This document shows, piece by piece, positions 50,468 through 59,439 of a stretch of DNA of 64,000 bases. The stretch covers positions 899,501 through 963,500 of the forward strand of contig NZ_CP041025.1 in the NCBI RefSeq assembly GCF_006385135.1, in the 5' to 3' direction. The position numbers and the translations under genes were made by a program. The first letter of the stretch is position 1, and every line of letters starts with the position of its first letter. The notes below the pieces were generated by a model, which searched no databases, was not told where the DNA came from, and saw only the letters and a program-made list of their open reading frames with translations. This DNA is from Paremcibacter congregatus. GTDB lineage: Bacteria > Pseudomonadota > Alphaproteobacteria > Sphingomonadales > Emcibacteraceae.

Positions 50468-52807
50468 TTACGCCATCAATTGACTTTGGCGTCTGCGGTA
50501 TAGCGCCACCAGTCCCATCAGGATCAGCAGCATCTGACCGGGCTCACTGATCCGCGCAATGCGGAAGCTGGCGAGCAGGGGATCATGGTCCGACAGTTGG
50601 CTCAGGAAGCCGCTGTTGAGATGGACATAATCAAACAGGGCCGAGCCAAACAGCGAGCCGGATACCAGAATGTGATCCAGCGCCTGAGAAACCCCTTCGA
50701 AGATGGTGGAGTAGCGTTCTTCCTCCGCGAATAGGGTCGCCAGGTTGAACAGTTCTTGTCCGGCAAGCAGGGCCAAGGCCTCTTCAAACCAGAAGGCGTT
50801 CATATCGCCAAGCGCGATGACATTGGCGCCGGGCATCTGATCGAGCATATCCTTGATAAAGGCGTTGACGAAAGCCATTTCGGCGTTGCGTTTTTCAGGC
50901 TTGCCCGTATTGATCGGCTGATTGGCGCTGAACAGCGGATCAGAGCCACCGCGGGACCGGGCATGGTTGTTGACAATGGTCACTTCCTGACCGTTGAACA
51001 TGAAGGTGCCGACAAGCGGCGGACGGGAACTGGAGAAGGAGCCTTTTTCAACGCCAGCCGGGTCAATATAGGTGTCCGTGTCATAGCCGTCGATAAAGGA
51101 GACGTCTTTGACGTCAACCCGGTCCACCCGATAGAGGAAGCCATTGCGGATGTTGCCATTGCCCTGGCCGCCGGTGCTGTTCATGGCTTCCGGATCAAGG
51201 GCTGCGACTGCATATTCCGGACCGCCCGCGTCCTTGATCGCCTGAATCAGGTCGGCATAGGTCTGGCTGGCGCTAAGTTCACCACTGCCGGTGCCATTAT
51301 TGTCCTGAATTTCCTGCAGGCCGATGATATCCGGGCTGTTGAGGTTGTTAACAATCTGCTGACCGAACTCGGCGATGCGGCCGTCTCCGGCAGCAAGATT
51401 TTCCACATTATAGCTGGCAACCGTCAGGCGGTCATCGGCGGCGACAATCTGGCTGACTTCCGGGGCAAGGCCACCGTCGGTGGCGGTGACGGCTTCTGTC
51501 GCCAGAAGCTCGAAATTGCCGTAGGAATAGCTCATCACGCCGGCGACGCTGCCCAGGCTATCACCCATCTGGGCCTGTGGGCTGTTGCCGTTAAGGGCGG
51601 TGTCATCAATCTGGATCTTTTCCGGGTTGAAGTCGCCCTCATCAAGGGTGATGCCGCCCCGATCATTCATGCCGGTGGCGGTGGCGCTATTGACGGCATA
51701 AAGTTCGCCGTAGCGGTTGGTGGCGTCCACGGCCTGGGCATTGTCGAGCACGACGCGCATGCCTTCGACGCTCTCGTAATAATCAATGCCGTCTGTCGCC
51801 GGGTTGAAGCTGCCGAGGCCGTCTGTATCGATATGGGTTGTCGGGGCCGAGAGGCTGAGGGCTGCCGGCAGACTGTTGCCGCTGGAGACCACTTCGATGA
51901 CCTGGGAATTTGTGATCTCGGTCAGGGTCAGTTCATTGCTTCTCCGGGCATATTCAGTGACCTCCCCCTGAATACGAACTTCATCCCCTACGGATACCGT
52001 GGGAGGATTGCTGCTGCCGGTATAGACATAGACCGCGTCAGACGTGTCACCATTGCCGTCGCCGGTGGGGTCCTGGATGTAATAACCGCTGCTGGTCACG
52101 GCGGTAACGATACCCGATGTGGCGACCGTCTGGCCTTCCATGGCGGATTTATGACCCGCCCCCTGAATATCATAGATCGCGGCTTCTACCGCGGGCTCAC
52201 CGCCCCCGCCATCGCCGCCGCCAGTATCGCCTTGGCCGCCAATGGTCAAGCCGTTGGTGAATTGAGTCTGGTTGGTATTGGCGGCGCCTTTGGTGCTCGC
52301 CTGCGGGTCTTGCCAACCGCTATCCCCCAGTTGCAGGGAGTGACCAATTGCCGTGCTGCTGGTCTCGCGCACGCCAATATCTGCGCTGGAAACGCCCGTG
52401 GCCGCACCGCTTGTGCCGTCGAACGCGCCTTCATAGCTGATGAACTGGTGTAAGGTGCCGGTATTGCTGATCAGGGCGATGCCGTCTGGTGCGCCGTTCT
52501 GAATGCCGTTTGAAGGATAATCAATGGCGGCGAAATGATAGCCGTTGAAAGCATTGCCGTAACTGAGGCCTGACAGGCTGACGCTGCTGCCGTAGGTGCC
52601 GCCACCATTGCCGTTATAAAGACTGAGTGACCACCCGGTTAGGTCAAAGCCGGATTCTACGGCGATTTCAATAAATTCCCCGGTGTCCGCGCCACTGTTG
52701 TCGTAATGGATTTCATTGATGAATGGCGTCGCGTGGGCGTTGGCCGCCATAAGCGCGGTAAAGGAAACGCCAATCAGGATATGGCGCAGTCTGCGATGAT
52801 GGTTCAT
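50468..52807 (-). CDS. Secreted nuclease (lamin-tail + OB + EEP domains) with PEP-CTERM-like tail
   Basis: This 779-residue protein has a signal peptide (HILIGVSFTALMAANAHA), a lamin-tail-like domain (FINEIHYDNSGADTGEFIEI, 27-170), a Gly-rich linker, an OB-like region (MEGQTVATSGIVTAV, 220-330) and an endonuclease/exonuclease/phosphatase domain (VASYNVENL, IIGLQEIQDN, VIALGDMNAFW, SDHDPLL). This is the ExeM/NucH plan for extracellular DNases. The tail SEPGQMLLILMGLVALYRRR (754-773) has the Pro-containing motif, membrane helix and Arg cluster of PEP-CTERM sorting signals. The box at 52966 suggests coregulation with deoA. Confidence 0.92.
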   Translation of the reverse strand: MNHHRRLRHILIGVSFTALMAANAHATPFINEIHYDNSGADTGEFIEIAVESGFDLTGWSLSLYNGNGGGTYGSSVSLSGLSYGNAFNGYHFAAIDYPSNGIQNGAPDGIALISNTGTLHQFISYEGAFDGTSGAATGVSSADIGVRETSSTAIGHSLQLGDSGWQDPQASTKGAANTNQTQFTNGLTIGGQGDTGGGDGGGGEPAVEAAIYDIQGAGHKSAMEGQTVATSGIVTAVTSSGYYIQDPTGDGNGDTSDAVYVYTGSSNPPTVSVGDEVRIQGEVTEYARRSNELTLTEITNSQVIEVVSSGNSLPAALSLSAPTTHIDTDGLGSFNPATDGIDYYESVEGMRVVLDNAQAVDATNRYGELYAVNSATATGMNDRGGITLDEGDFNPEKIQIDDTALNGNSPQAQMGDSLGSVAGVMSYSYGNFELLATEAVTATDGGLAPEVSQIVAADDRLTVASYNVENLAAGDGRIAEFGQQIVNNLNSPDIIGLQEIQDNNGTGSGELSASQTYADLIQAIKDAGGPEYAVAALDPEAMNSTGGQGNGNIRNGFLYRVDRVDVKDVSFIDGYDTDTYIDPAGVEKGSFSSSRPPLVGTFMFNGQEVTIVNNHARSRGGSDPLFSANQPINTGKPEKRNAEMAFVNAFIKDMLDQMPGANVIALGDMNAFWFEEALALLAGQELFNLATLFAEEERYSTIFEGVSQALDHILVSGSLFGSALFDYVHLNSGFLSQLSDHDPLLASFRIARISEPGQMLLILMGLVALYRRRQSQLMA

Positions 52808-53214
52808 GTGTCTTTCCCTCTATATAATGTGTACCGATGTATGCACAGGCTGATCTGGAGAAGATCTGCCATCTTATTAGTTGTTCCGGCTTATTCCGGC
52901 CGGTGTAACCGGGCGATATAGTGTGAAGAATCACCCTTGTGGGAAAAAGCCTAACACCAAATTTATTTTATCAAAAGATAAAATTTTAATATATCGTTAA
53001 CTAATTGATACGCTGATAACAGAGAAATATTGCAATTATGTGACGGTTTTTGTTATTTTATATTTGATTCTTTGGTAAAATTATAGTTAACAGTTCCCGC
53101 TCGAAAACCTTAACTTCAAGAAGAAAAGTATTGACTGAAGTCGTTCAAGGAAAGGGGCGGCAGAAGGGATTATTCCGTAACGAAGCAGGGACGGGCCGTT
53201 TTATGCGGAGGCTT
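52808..53214. other. Regulatory gap upstream of the nuclease gene
   Basis: About 400 bases with no gene. The nuclease promoter and the box at 52966-52983 lie here, in AT-rich DNA (52950-53090). The part beyond 53100 is the trailer of the NorF-like gene, with no clear terminator. Confidence 0.5.
52966..52983. promoter_or_regulatory. Nucleoside-regulon box upstream of the secreted nuclease gene
   Basis: Perfect arms TTTTATC / GATAAAA around AAAA, extendable to 8-bp arms, 158 bp upstream of the nuclease start. It differs from the deoA box only in the spacer. Confidence 0.6.
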
Positions 53215-53499
53215 TTATGTTTTGCCGATCAGAAAGATAGCCGTCAACAGACCTGTCACGATGAAAAGATATCCGCCAAAAGCCTTGTTCCATCCACGGG
53301 ATGCGGCCTTCAGATTCAAATAGTAGCGCAACATTAACAGTGCTTTGCCCCAGGTGATGAGGCCAAGGGTGAAGATCATGGGGGCGCTTAATGTGATCAG
53401 GCGTGTTGCCTGACCGGACAACATGCTGGCCAGGGTGAGCAGCAGCAAAAAAAGCCAGCAGAAAACAAGAGCGCGAGGCGGGGGGCTTTGAAAATTCAT
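53215..53499 (-). CDS. NorF/cytochrome c oxidase subunit IV-like membrane protein
   Basis: This 94-residue protein has three membrane segments (ALVFCWLFLLLLTLASML, LSAPMIFTLGLITWGKALLML, GGYLFIVTGLLTAIFLIG). The segment GKALLMLRYYLNLKAA matches the COX4/NorF pattern (K-x-x-L-x-x-x-x-Y/F-M-x-L). It pairs with the NorE-like gene 12 bp upstream. Role likely as assembly or accessory factor of a haem-copper or NO reductase encoded elsewhere. Confidence 0.8.
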   Translation of the reverse strand: MNFQSPPPRALVFCWLFLLLLTLASMLSGQATRLITLSAPMIFTLGLITWGKALLMLRYYLNLKAASRGWNKAFGGYLFIVTGLLTAIFLIGKT

Positions 53500-53511
53500 C
53501 AGCAGGCCTTT

Positions 53512-54102
53512 CTAGCGCAGCAAATAGACAAGCGGGTAGAGAATGATCCAGATCAGGTCAACCATATGCCAGAAGCTGGCGCCGATCTCGAGGTTCTCGT
53601 TGCTGTTCTTCCACCCGATAATAATCAGGATGAAAATACCAAAAACAACATGCAGGGCGTGGAAACCGGTCATCAGAAAATAGAGGGTATAAAATGTATT
53701 GGTATCCAGACCAATTCCTTGGGTCAATTTTTCTGCATACTCAAGATATTTGACCCCAAGGAAGACAATGCCCAGTCCGATGGCGCCGGCAAGCCATAGC
53801 CGCATGCGGGTTGTTTTTGCGGCTTGCTGGGCGTGGACCGCCAAGGCGGCACAAAGGCCGCTGGTGATCAGCACCATGGTGTTCAGGCCCCCAAGGAACC
53901 TGTTCAGGCTATTCTGACCGCTGATAAAGACATCCGGCTGCAGTATATGGGCTATGGCAAAACCCGCGAAAAAAATACCAAAGACAACAAGCTCGCTCCA
54001 GATCAAAATCCACATCATGGGGTTACCGGGCAGACGGGAGAGGGCGCCCCAGCCGCCAGTGCCATGACCGGACTGAGGGGGATTTGTCGGGTGAGCGTTC
54101 AT
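53512..54102 (-). CDS. NorE-like cytochrome c oxidase subunit III family protein
   Basis: This 196-residue protein has five membrane segments and the subunit III pattern WILIWSELVVFGIFFAGF, VKYLEYAEKLTQG, LYFLMTGFHALHVVFGIFIL and SFWHMVDLIWIILYPLVYLL. The short five-helix form is typical of NorE. No norCB, oxidase subunit I/II or other respiratory gene is in the window, so the NorE/NorF pair is an orphan. Confidence 0.85.
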   Translation of the reverse strand: MNAHPTNPPQSGHGTGGWGALSRLPGNPMMWILIWSELVVFGIFFAGFAIAHILQPDVFISGQNSLNRFLGGLNTMVLITSGLCAALAVHAQQAAKTTRMRLWLAGAIGLGIVFLGVKYLEYAEKLTQGIGLDTNTFYTLYFLMTGFHALHVVFGIFILIIIGWKNSNENLEIGASFWHMVDLIWIILYPLVYLLR

Positions 54103-54172
54103 TATTTAAACCAGTATTTAAAATATATCTTATTTAGAGATGTACTGCAGCAAATGACGGGAGGCAAGTCTT

Positions 54173-54191
54173 ATCTCGGCAAGGGCGAGAT
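54173..54191. promoter_or_regulatory. Inverted repeat upstream of the NorE-like gene
   Basis: ATCTCG-N7-CGAGAT, about 70-90 bp upstream of the NorE-like start and about 90 bp upstream of the divergent acyltransferase start. Possible operator; no known consensus matched. Confidence 0.3.
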
Positions 54192-54278
54192 GACCTTTTG
54201 TTGCAAGGTCGCCGTCGCCGAGGTGTCACATGTTTTTGTTAGGCTCAGGACAGATTAAATTTAACGATGAGGTGTGCT

Positions 54279-56036
54279 GTGATTTCGGCCAAGAATCTTC
54301 TTAGAACCTATTATCCCACTCTGGAATCACGTCCGACATTATTCAAGATTGCCTGCGCTGCCGCCCGCTTTATGATCCGGGAACAAGACTTTCAGGCCTT
54401 TGCGAAATTGCACCCGGAAGCCAGGGGGCTCTGTTTTATTGATCTGGTGATGGAACATTTTGATTTTGATATGGTTTTGTCAGAAGAAGACCGCATCCGT
54501 ATTCCCTCTCGTGGGCGGGTGGTGATTGTTGCCAACCATCCGATTGGCTCTTTGGACGGGCTGGGGTTGTTGCGGTTGGTTTCTCATATTCGACGGGACG
54601 TGAAGATCGTGGCGAATGAACGTTTGAGCGCCATAAAGCCGATTGAAGATTTGATCTTCACCGTCGATAATATGACCGGTAACACCAGTCGCCAGCAAAT
54701 TACCGCCATTCATCAACATCTGAACAAAGACGGCGCCGTGATTATCTTTCCTGCCGGTGAAGTATCCCGTATGGGGCCGCGTGGGGTGCGCGATGGCAAA
54801 TGGCGCAAGGGGTTCCTGCGGATGGCGCGTGCGACCCATGCACCGATCCTGCCGGTGTTTGTTCAGGCGCGCAATTCCATTCCGTTCTATTTGACCTCGA
54901 TGTTGTTTAAACGGTTGTCGGCGGCGTTACTTGTGCGGGAAATGTTCGGTCAGGCACGGAAAAAAGTCCCGGTCAGGGTTGGGGACCTGGTTGACTATGG
55001 CAGCATTTCGGCCCCGGGGACGAATGACAAGGCATTGGCCAAACTCTTCCGGTCACATGTGGAACGGATCGGCAAAGGAAAAAAAGGCCTGTTCAAAACG
55101 ATGCGCGCCATTGGCCGCCCTGAAAGCGAGATCGACGTTTTCCGGGATCTGGGGCATCAGAAAATTCTGGGTCAGACACCAGATGGTAAAATCATTTATC
55201 TTGCCAGGGATATCGCCGGTACAAGCCTTTTACGGGAAATTGGACGCCTGCGGGAAGAAACCTTTCGCGCGGTTGGCGAGGGTACCGGAAAGGCGTATGA
55301 TTGCGATGAATATGATCTGGATTATTATCACCTGGTGCTATGGGACGAAAAAGATGCGGAGATTGCCGGAGCATATCGTTTTTGTGATACGCGCAAACTG
55401 ATCGCGGAGAAGGGACCAGAAGCGCTTTATACTCACCGTCTGTTTGAACTGGGGGATGAAATGACCCCATATCTGGCGGAGGGTCTGGAACTTGGCCGCA
55501 GTTTTGTCCAGCCGAAATACTGGGGCAAGCGCAGTCTGGAGTATCTCTGGATTGGGATGGGCGCTTTCCTGCGGGAACACCCGAATTACCGTTATTTGTT
55601 TGGTGCGGTAAGTATTTCCAATCAGTTGCCACAAGGCGCGCAGGACCTGATGGTTTATTTCTACCGGCTTTATTTTCAACAGCGCGACGGGGTGGTGGCT
55701 TCCCGCTATCCCTATCATTTCAAGCAGAGATCAATTGAAGATCTGGCGCAAACGTTCGACGGAGGTGATTATGCGACGGACTTTAAACGCCTGAAAGCCT
55801 TGTTGGCCAACATGGGGGTTGCGGTGCCAACTTTGTATAAGCAATATACAGAACTGACCGAACCCGGCGGCAGCCAGTTTTTTGATTTTGGTTCGGACCC
55901 GGGATTCTCGGATGCAGTGGACGGTATGGTGATGGTGGATCTGACGTTGCTGAAGCCTAAAAAGAGGGCCCGTTATATGGGGGATAACTGGTCAATGGCG
56001 GAAAAAGATCACATGCGGATTACGCCTGCTTCTTGA
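54279..56036 (+). CDS. OlsF-like bifunctional ornithine-lipid acyltransferase
   Basis: This protein of about 585 residues has an N-terminal PlsC-type acyltransferase domain (motif VANHPIGSLDG, then FPAGEVSRMG and a late FVQARNS) and a C-terminal GNAT-like acyl-ACP N-acyltransferase domain (LREETFRAVGEGTG, YHLVLWDEKDAEIAGAYRF, LELGRSFVQPKYW, YLFGAVSISN). OlsF proteins with this order make ornithine lipids in one chain. The start is GTG 54279, with GAGG upstream; an ATG at 54267 has no ribosome site. It could be a related haemolysin-like acyltransferase. Confidence 0.8.
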   Translation: MISAKNLLRTYYPTLESRPTLFKIACAAARFMIREQDFQAFAKLHPEARGLCFIDLVMEHFDFDMVLSEEDRIRIPSRGRVVIVANHPIGSLDGLGLLRLVSHIRRDVKIVANERLSAIKPIEDLIFTVDNMTGNTSRQQITAIHQHLNKDGAVIIFPAGEVSRMGPRGVRDGKWRKGFLRMARATHAPILPVFVQARNSIPFYLTSMLFKRLSAALLVREMFGQARKKVPVRVGDLVDYGSISAPGTNDKALAKLFRSHVERIGKGKKGLFKTMRAIGRPESEIDVFRDLGHQKILGQTPDGKIIYLARDIAGTSLLREIGRLREETFRAVGEGTGKAYDCDEYDLDYYHLVLWDEKDAEIAGAYRFCDTRKLIAEKGPEALYTHRLFELGDEMTPYLAEGLELGRSFVQPKYWGKRSLEYLWIGMGAFLREHPNYRYLFGAVSISNQLPQGAQDLMVYFYRLYFQQRDGVVASRYPYHFKQRSIEDLAQTFDGGDYATDFKRLKALLANMGVAVPTLYKQYTELTEPGGSQFFDFGSDPGFSDAVDGMVMVDLTLLKPKKRARYMGDNWSMAEKDHMRITPAS

Positions 56037-56067
56037 AAGAAGTCTTTTCTATCACCGGTTCTTCACG

Positions 56068-56098
56068 AAAAAAGGCTGCAGGAAAAATCCTGCAGCCC
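56068..56098 (-). terminator. Second minus-strand terminator beyond receptor 1
   Basis: A perfect 10-bp stem GGCTGCAGGA / TCCTGCAGCC with an AAAA loop; on the minus strand it is followed by six T. It may also stop plus-strand transcripts from the acyltransferase gene. Confidence 0.85.
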
Positions 56099-56191
56099 TA
56101 AGTCTATCTACGGAGGATAGAAATTTCTGTGTGGGAAATAACTATCACGTAAGCTACGACGCTTGAGAACGTAAAATCCACTACAGAAAAG

Positions 56192-56217
56192 CAAAAAAAA
56201 ACGACGGCCCGCAGGCC
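56192..56217 (-). terminator. Terminator after receptor 1 gene
   Basis: Stem CGGCC / GGCCG with a CGCA loop, running into nine T on the minus strand, about 30 bp after the stop codon. Confidence 0.8.
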
Positions 56218-56244
56218 GCCGCTGTGATTTACGTGATATTTCTT

Positions 56245-59169
56245 CTAAAATCTGGCTGTTGCGCCAAAGAAGAAATAACGACCAATCGGATCATATGTGG
56301 CGGGATAAATATTACCGCTGTTTTCTGTGGTGCCGCCGAAATCATTCCCAACCACGGTAGGCTGGTTATCGAACAGATTGTTGATTCCGGCTCTTAGGGT
56401 ATATCGCTCCATTACCGTATAGGCCGCCGTCAGGTCAAAATAATGTTCCGACGGAATGGTTGGTTGCATGAAGTCAGATGGACTGGTTTCTCCGAACCCG
56501 ACGGTATCCTTGGTGACGCTGTCGAGGAACTGCCAGCGCAAGAGCACCGTGAGATCCTCATAAGTCCATTGGGTGGTCTGGGTGAAGCGCCATTTTGGAT
56601 CAGGACGCAGACAAACCGTACCCGCCAGACCGGCGCAGTCATCAACCACGAGGAAATCAGCGTCTTGTTTCAGGGTCTTGAACACATGGGTTCCGGCAAA
56701 AGACAGATCAAGGCTCCCCATATTATCAAGATCAAAGCTGTAATTGATGTTGAGATCAATTCCTTCGGTCTTGTTAAAGGCGGCATTGACCAGACGCACA
56801 TCGACACCGGTTTCCGTGCCCCCGTTCAGGGACCCGTTCAGCGGATTACGGGCAATTCGTTGACAGAACTCCCCGCTGGCATCCTGTTCAATGGTGTAAC
56901 AGGCATCAACCACACTTTGTTCCGCATATTGGGTAATGACATTCTTGATTTCGATACTGTAGTAATCCAGGGAAACAATCAAACCCGGCGCAAATTCGGG
57001 CTGAAACACGGCCCCGATGGTATAAGTGTTTGATTTTTCCGGCTCCAGGGTGGGATTGCCGCCGAGGAAATTATTGATCTGGCCGGAGATGGGACCATTG
57101 ACGCCGCCAATATCACCGGCCGGCACCCCGGTGGCGATACACAAGGCCGTCAGGGCAGCATTGCCGACCGGATTGCTGCCGGAACAAGGATCCGTATCCA
57201 GATCCCCGGTGCTCGGGGTTTTAGGCAGACCTATTTCTTGCAGATTAGGGGCGCGAACAGCCCGTTGGTACAGGCCGCGAATCCGTAGATCTGAGATCGG
57301 GGCCCATTCGCCGCCAACCTTATAGGTCCAGTTGGTGAAACTGTTGCTGTCGCCGCCCACATCATTTTTATAGTCGGCGACACGGACCGCGGCATCCAGC
57401 ACCAAGGATTCCGCAAACGGCGCATCCTGGATCAGGGGCACCTTGGTTTCGGCGAAGAATTCCCAGACCCGGAAGTTGGCGTCAACCGGCGTACTGGAAC
57501 CAAAGCCGATGCTGTTGCCATTGACCAGATTGTCATCAGGCAGCGATTCATTGGCTTCCTTGCGATATTCAAAACCGGCGGCAAAGGCTGCGGGGGCAGA
57601 GGCGCTCGGCAGTTCAAAGGGCAAATCCCCGGTGAAGGAACCACCAATGATAGTCTGCTCGGTATTGTTGACTTCCGCCAGATTGAAAGCGATATAGCGG
57701 GCCGCTTCTTCGGAAATATTGCCAGCCCCAAAGAAATTAACCGGTACGCAGCCACCGCTCGAGTCCTCGCAGACAATTTCGCCGGTAACCGGGTCGGTGA
57801 TGGCACGCATGCCTTGTTGCGCCTTGGAGAAACTGACATCATTAACAAAGTTTTGAGTGCGTTTTGTCCGGCCATATTGCGCGAAGATATCCCAACTTAG
57901 TGTATCCGTGATATCGCCCTTGAACCCGCCAAGGAACTGATAGGCGGTATTCTCATAGATGGAATCCCGTGTGCCGACCTCGGGCAGGCGTCGCCCGAAA
58001 GCGATGTCAATATTGGCGTCATCATCCACCACATTATTGCTGTCGGTATCAAACTCCGCATCAACCATGCCATCCCCGTCCTGATCGGTTAGGGCATTGA
58101 CCGCCTGAGCCGAGAGAAAAGGGTTGTTGAGGTTAAGGGAGAAGGGGAAGAAGAAGGTTCCTGTTGGTGCAATAATGGTTCTAACCTGGTTGTTGGCGAA
58201 AGACGCACGACTGTAGAATTCGATATTATCGGTCACCTGATAGGTGGCGAGGGCCGTGGCGGTCCATTTCTCCTGAGGCGTGGCCAGAAGGTTGAACGGG
58301 TTAAAATTGAAGGTACCGGCAAAGGGTACAATATTTCCGTTGGAATCAAAGGACACGGCCTGATCTCCGCCAGGATCTGGAACCAGGGCAAACGTGCCGT
58401 CTATGACGCCATCCGGTGTAGTGAAGCTGCCGCCGGGCGAAAAGTCTGCCGCGGCCAGGGCAAATTCGGAAAATTTCCGGTCCCCTTGAGTGACTTCATC
58501 AGCAACGGTGTAGCCCATACTGAGAACGGCATGGCCGCGGTCATCGGCGAAGCTGCCGCCAACGGTGATGCTGAAATCCTTACGCTCGCCGTCGCCGCGC
58601 TCGGAGATGCCATATTGTGCGTCCAGCTCAAGGCCCTCAAAATCATCCTTCATGATGAAGTTGACGACCCCGGCAATGGCGTCTGAGCCGTAAACGGCGG
58701 AGGCGCCCCCGGTGACCACTTCAACCCGTTTGATCAGGCTGGTCGGAATCATGCTCAGGTCGACGAAGCCCTGGTTGTCAAAGGGCACGAAACGCTTGCC
58801 GTCAACCAGAACGAGGGTGCGTTCTTCCCCGAGATTACGCAGGTCAACGGTTGCGCCGCCGTCATTGCCATTGTTGGCCTGGGCCCCAACGCCGGGGACG
58901 GCCTGGGGGATATCGCGCAAGAACTGCTCGATATTGGTTGTTCCGGTCAGTTTGATGGTTTCGGATTCAAGAACCGCCACGGGACTGTTGGCGGTCAGGT
59001 CCTGCCGTTGAATGCGGGACCCTGTTACGACAATTTCTTCGAGGGTGATGTCATCCTGGCCTGTTGCAGCTTGGCCCCATGAGGCAGTGGTCATTGTGAG
59101 GGAAATTGCGAGTGTGGAAGCACCATATTTTAACAGTGCCGCACAGAAATTAGAGGTGTGAATATTCAT
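56245..59169 (-). CDS. TonB-dependent receptor 1
   Basis: This 974-residue receptor has a signal peptide (STLAISLTMTTASWGQA), the TonB box region LEEIVVTGSRI, a plug with VDLRNLGEERTLVLVDGKRFV and EVVTGGASAVYGSDAIAGVVNFI, and a 22-strand-type barrel ending in FGATARF. It shares start sequence and ribosome site with receptor 2. Substrate unknown. It should be energised by the TonB/ExbD set. Confidence 0.93.
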   Translation of the reverse strand: MNIHTSNFCAALLKYGASTLAISLTMTTASWGQAATGQDDITLEEIVVTGSRIQRQDLTANSPVAVLESETIKLTGTTNIEQFLRDIPQAVPGVGAQANNGNDGGATVDLRNLGEERTLVLVDGKRFVPFDNQGFVDLSMIPTSLIKRVEVVTGGASAVYGSDAIAGVVNFIMKDDFEGLELDAQYGISERGDGERKDFSITVGGSFADDRGHAVLSMGYTVADEVTQGDRKFSEFALAAADFSPGGSFTTPDGVIDGTFALVPDPGGDQAVSFDSNGNIVPFAGTFNFNPFNLLATPQEKWTATALATYQVTDNIEFYSRASFANNQVRTIIAPTGTFFFPFSLNLNNPFLSAQAVNALTDQDGDGMVDAEFDTDSNNVVDDDANIDIAFGRRLPEVGTRDSIYENTAYQFLGGFKGDITDTLSWDIFAQYGRTKRTQNFVNDVSFSKAQQGMRAITDPVTGEIVCEDSSGGCVPVNFFGAGNISEEAARYIAFNLAEVNNTEQTIIGGSFTGDLPFELPSASAPAAFAAGFEYRKEANESLPDDNLVNGNSIGFGSSTPVDANFRVWEFFAETKVPLIQDAPFAESLVLDAAVRVADYKNDVGGDSNSFTNWTYKVGGEWAPISDLRIRGLYQRAVRAPNLQEIGLPKTPSTGDLDTDPCSGSNPVGNAALTALCIATGVPAGDIGGVNGPISGQINNFLGGNPTLEPEKSNTYTIGAVFQPEFAPGLIVSLDYYSIEIKNVITQYAEQSVVDACYTIEQDASGEFCQRIARNPLNGSLNGGTETGVDVRLVNAAFNKTEGIDLNINYSFDLDNMGSLDLSFAGTHVFKTLKQDADFLVVDDCAGLAGTVCLRPDPKWRFTQTTQWTYEDLTVLLRWQFLDSVTKDTVGFGETSPSDFMQPTIPSEHYFDLTAAYTVMERYTLRAGINNLFDNQPTVVGNDFGGTTENSGNIYPATYDPIGRYFFFGATARF

Positions 59170-59381
59170 GATATTCCTCCTATATTGGGTGTAAATATAG
59201 AAGATCGATGGGGAACTATTTAAATTAAATAGGCTCCTCCCCTATGGGGGGTGGAGGGAAATCTACATTATTAACTGTATCATCGCCCTTCGAAGAGGTG
59301 ATCCTTCAGTTTTCAAAACCCGCTATAGAAAAAACAAAAAAGTGAAAATGAGGTGCAGAGTATTTTTTGCGGCCTAAGGCG

Positions 59382-59408
59382 AAAAAAACGGGGCCCTTTC
59401 GAGCCCCG
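59382..59408 (-). terminator. Terminator after receptor 2 gene
   Basis: Stem CGGGGC / GCCCCG, running into seven T on the minus strand. Confidence 0.88.
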
Positions 59409-59439
59409 CTTCTTTTGGATAGATATCTGATCACTGATA

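Noticed and set aside
50756-52453. 565-codon plus-strand frame opposite the secreted nuclease
   Set aside because: Ala/Gly/Val-rich antisense shadow; the nuclease frame has signal peptide, domains and catalytic motifs.
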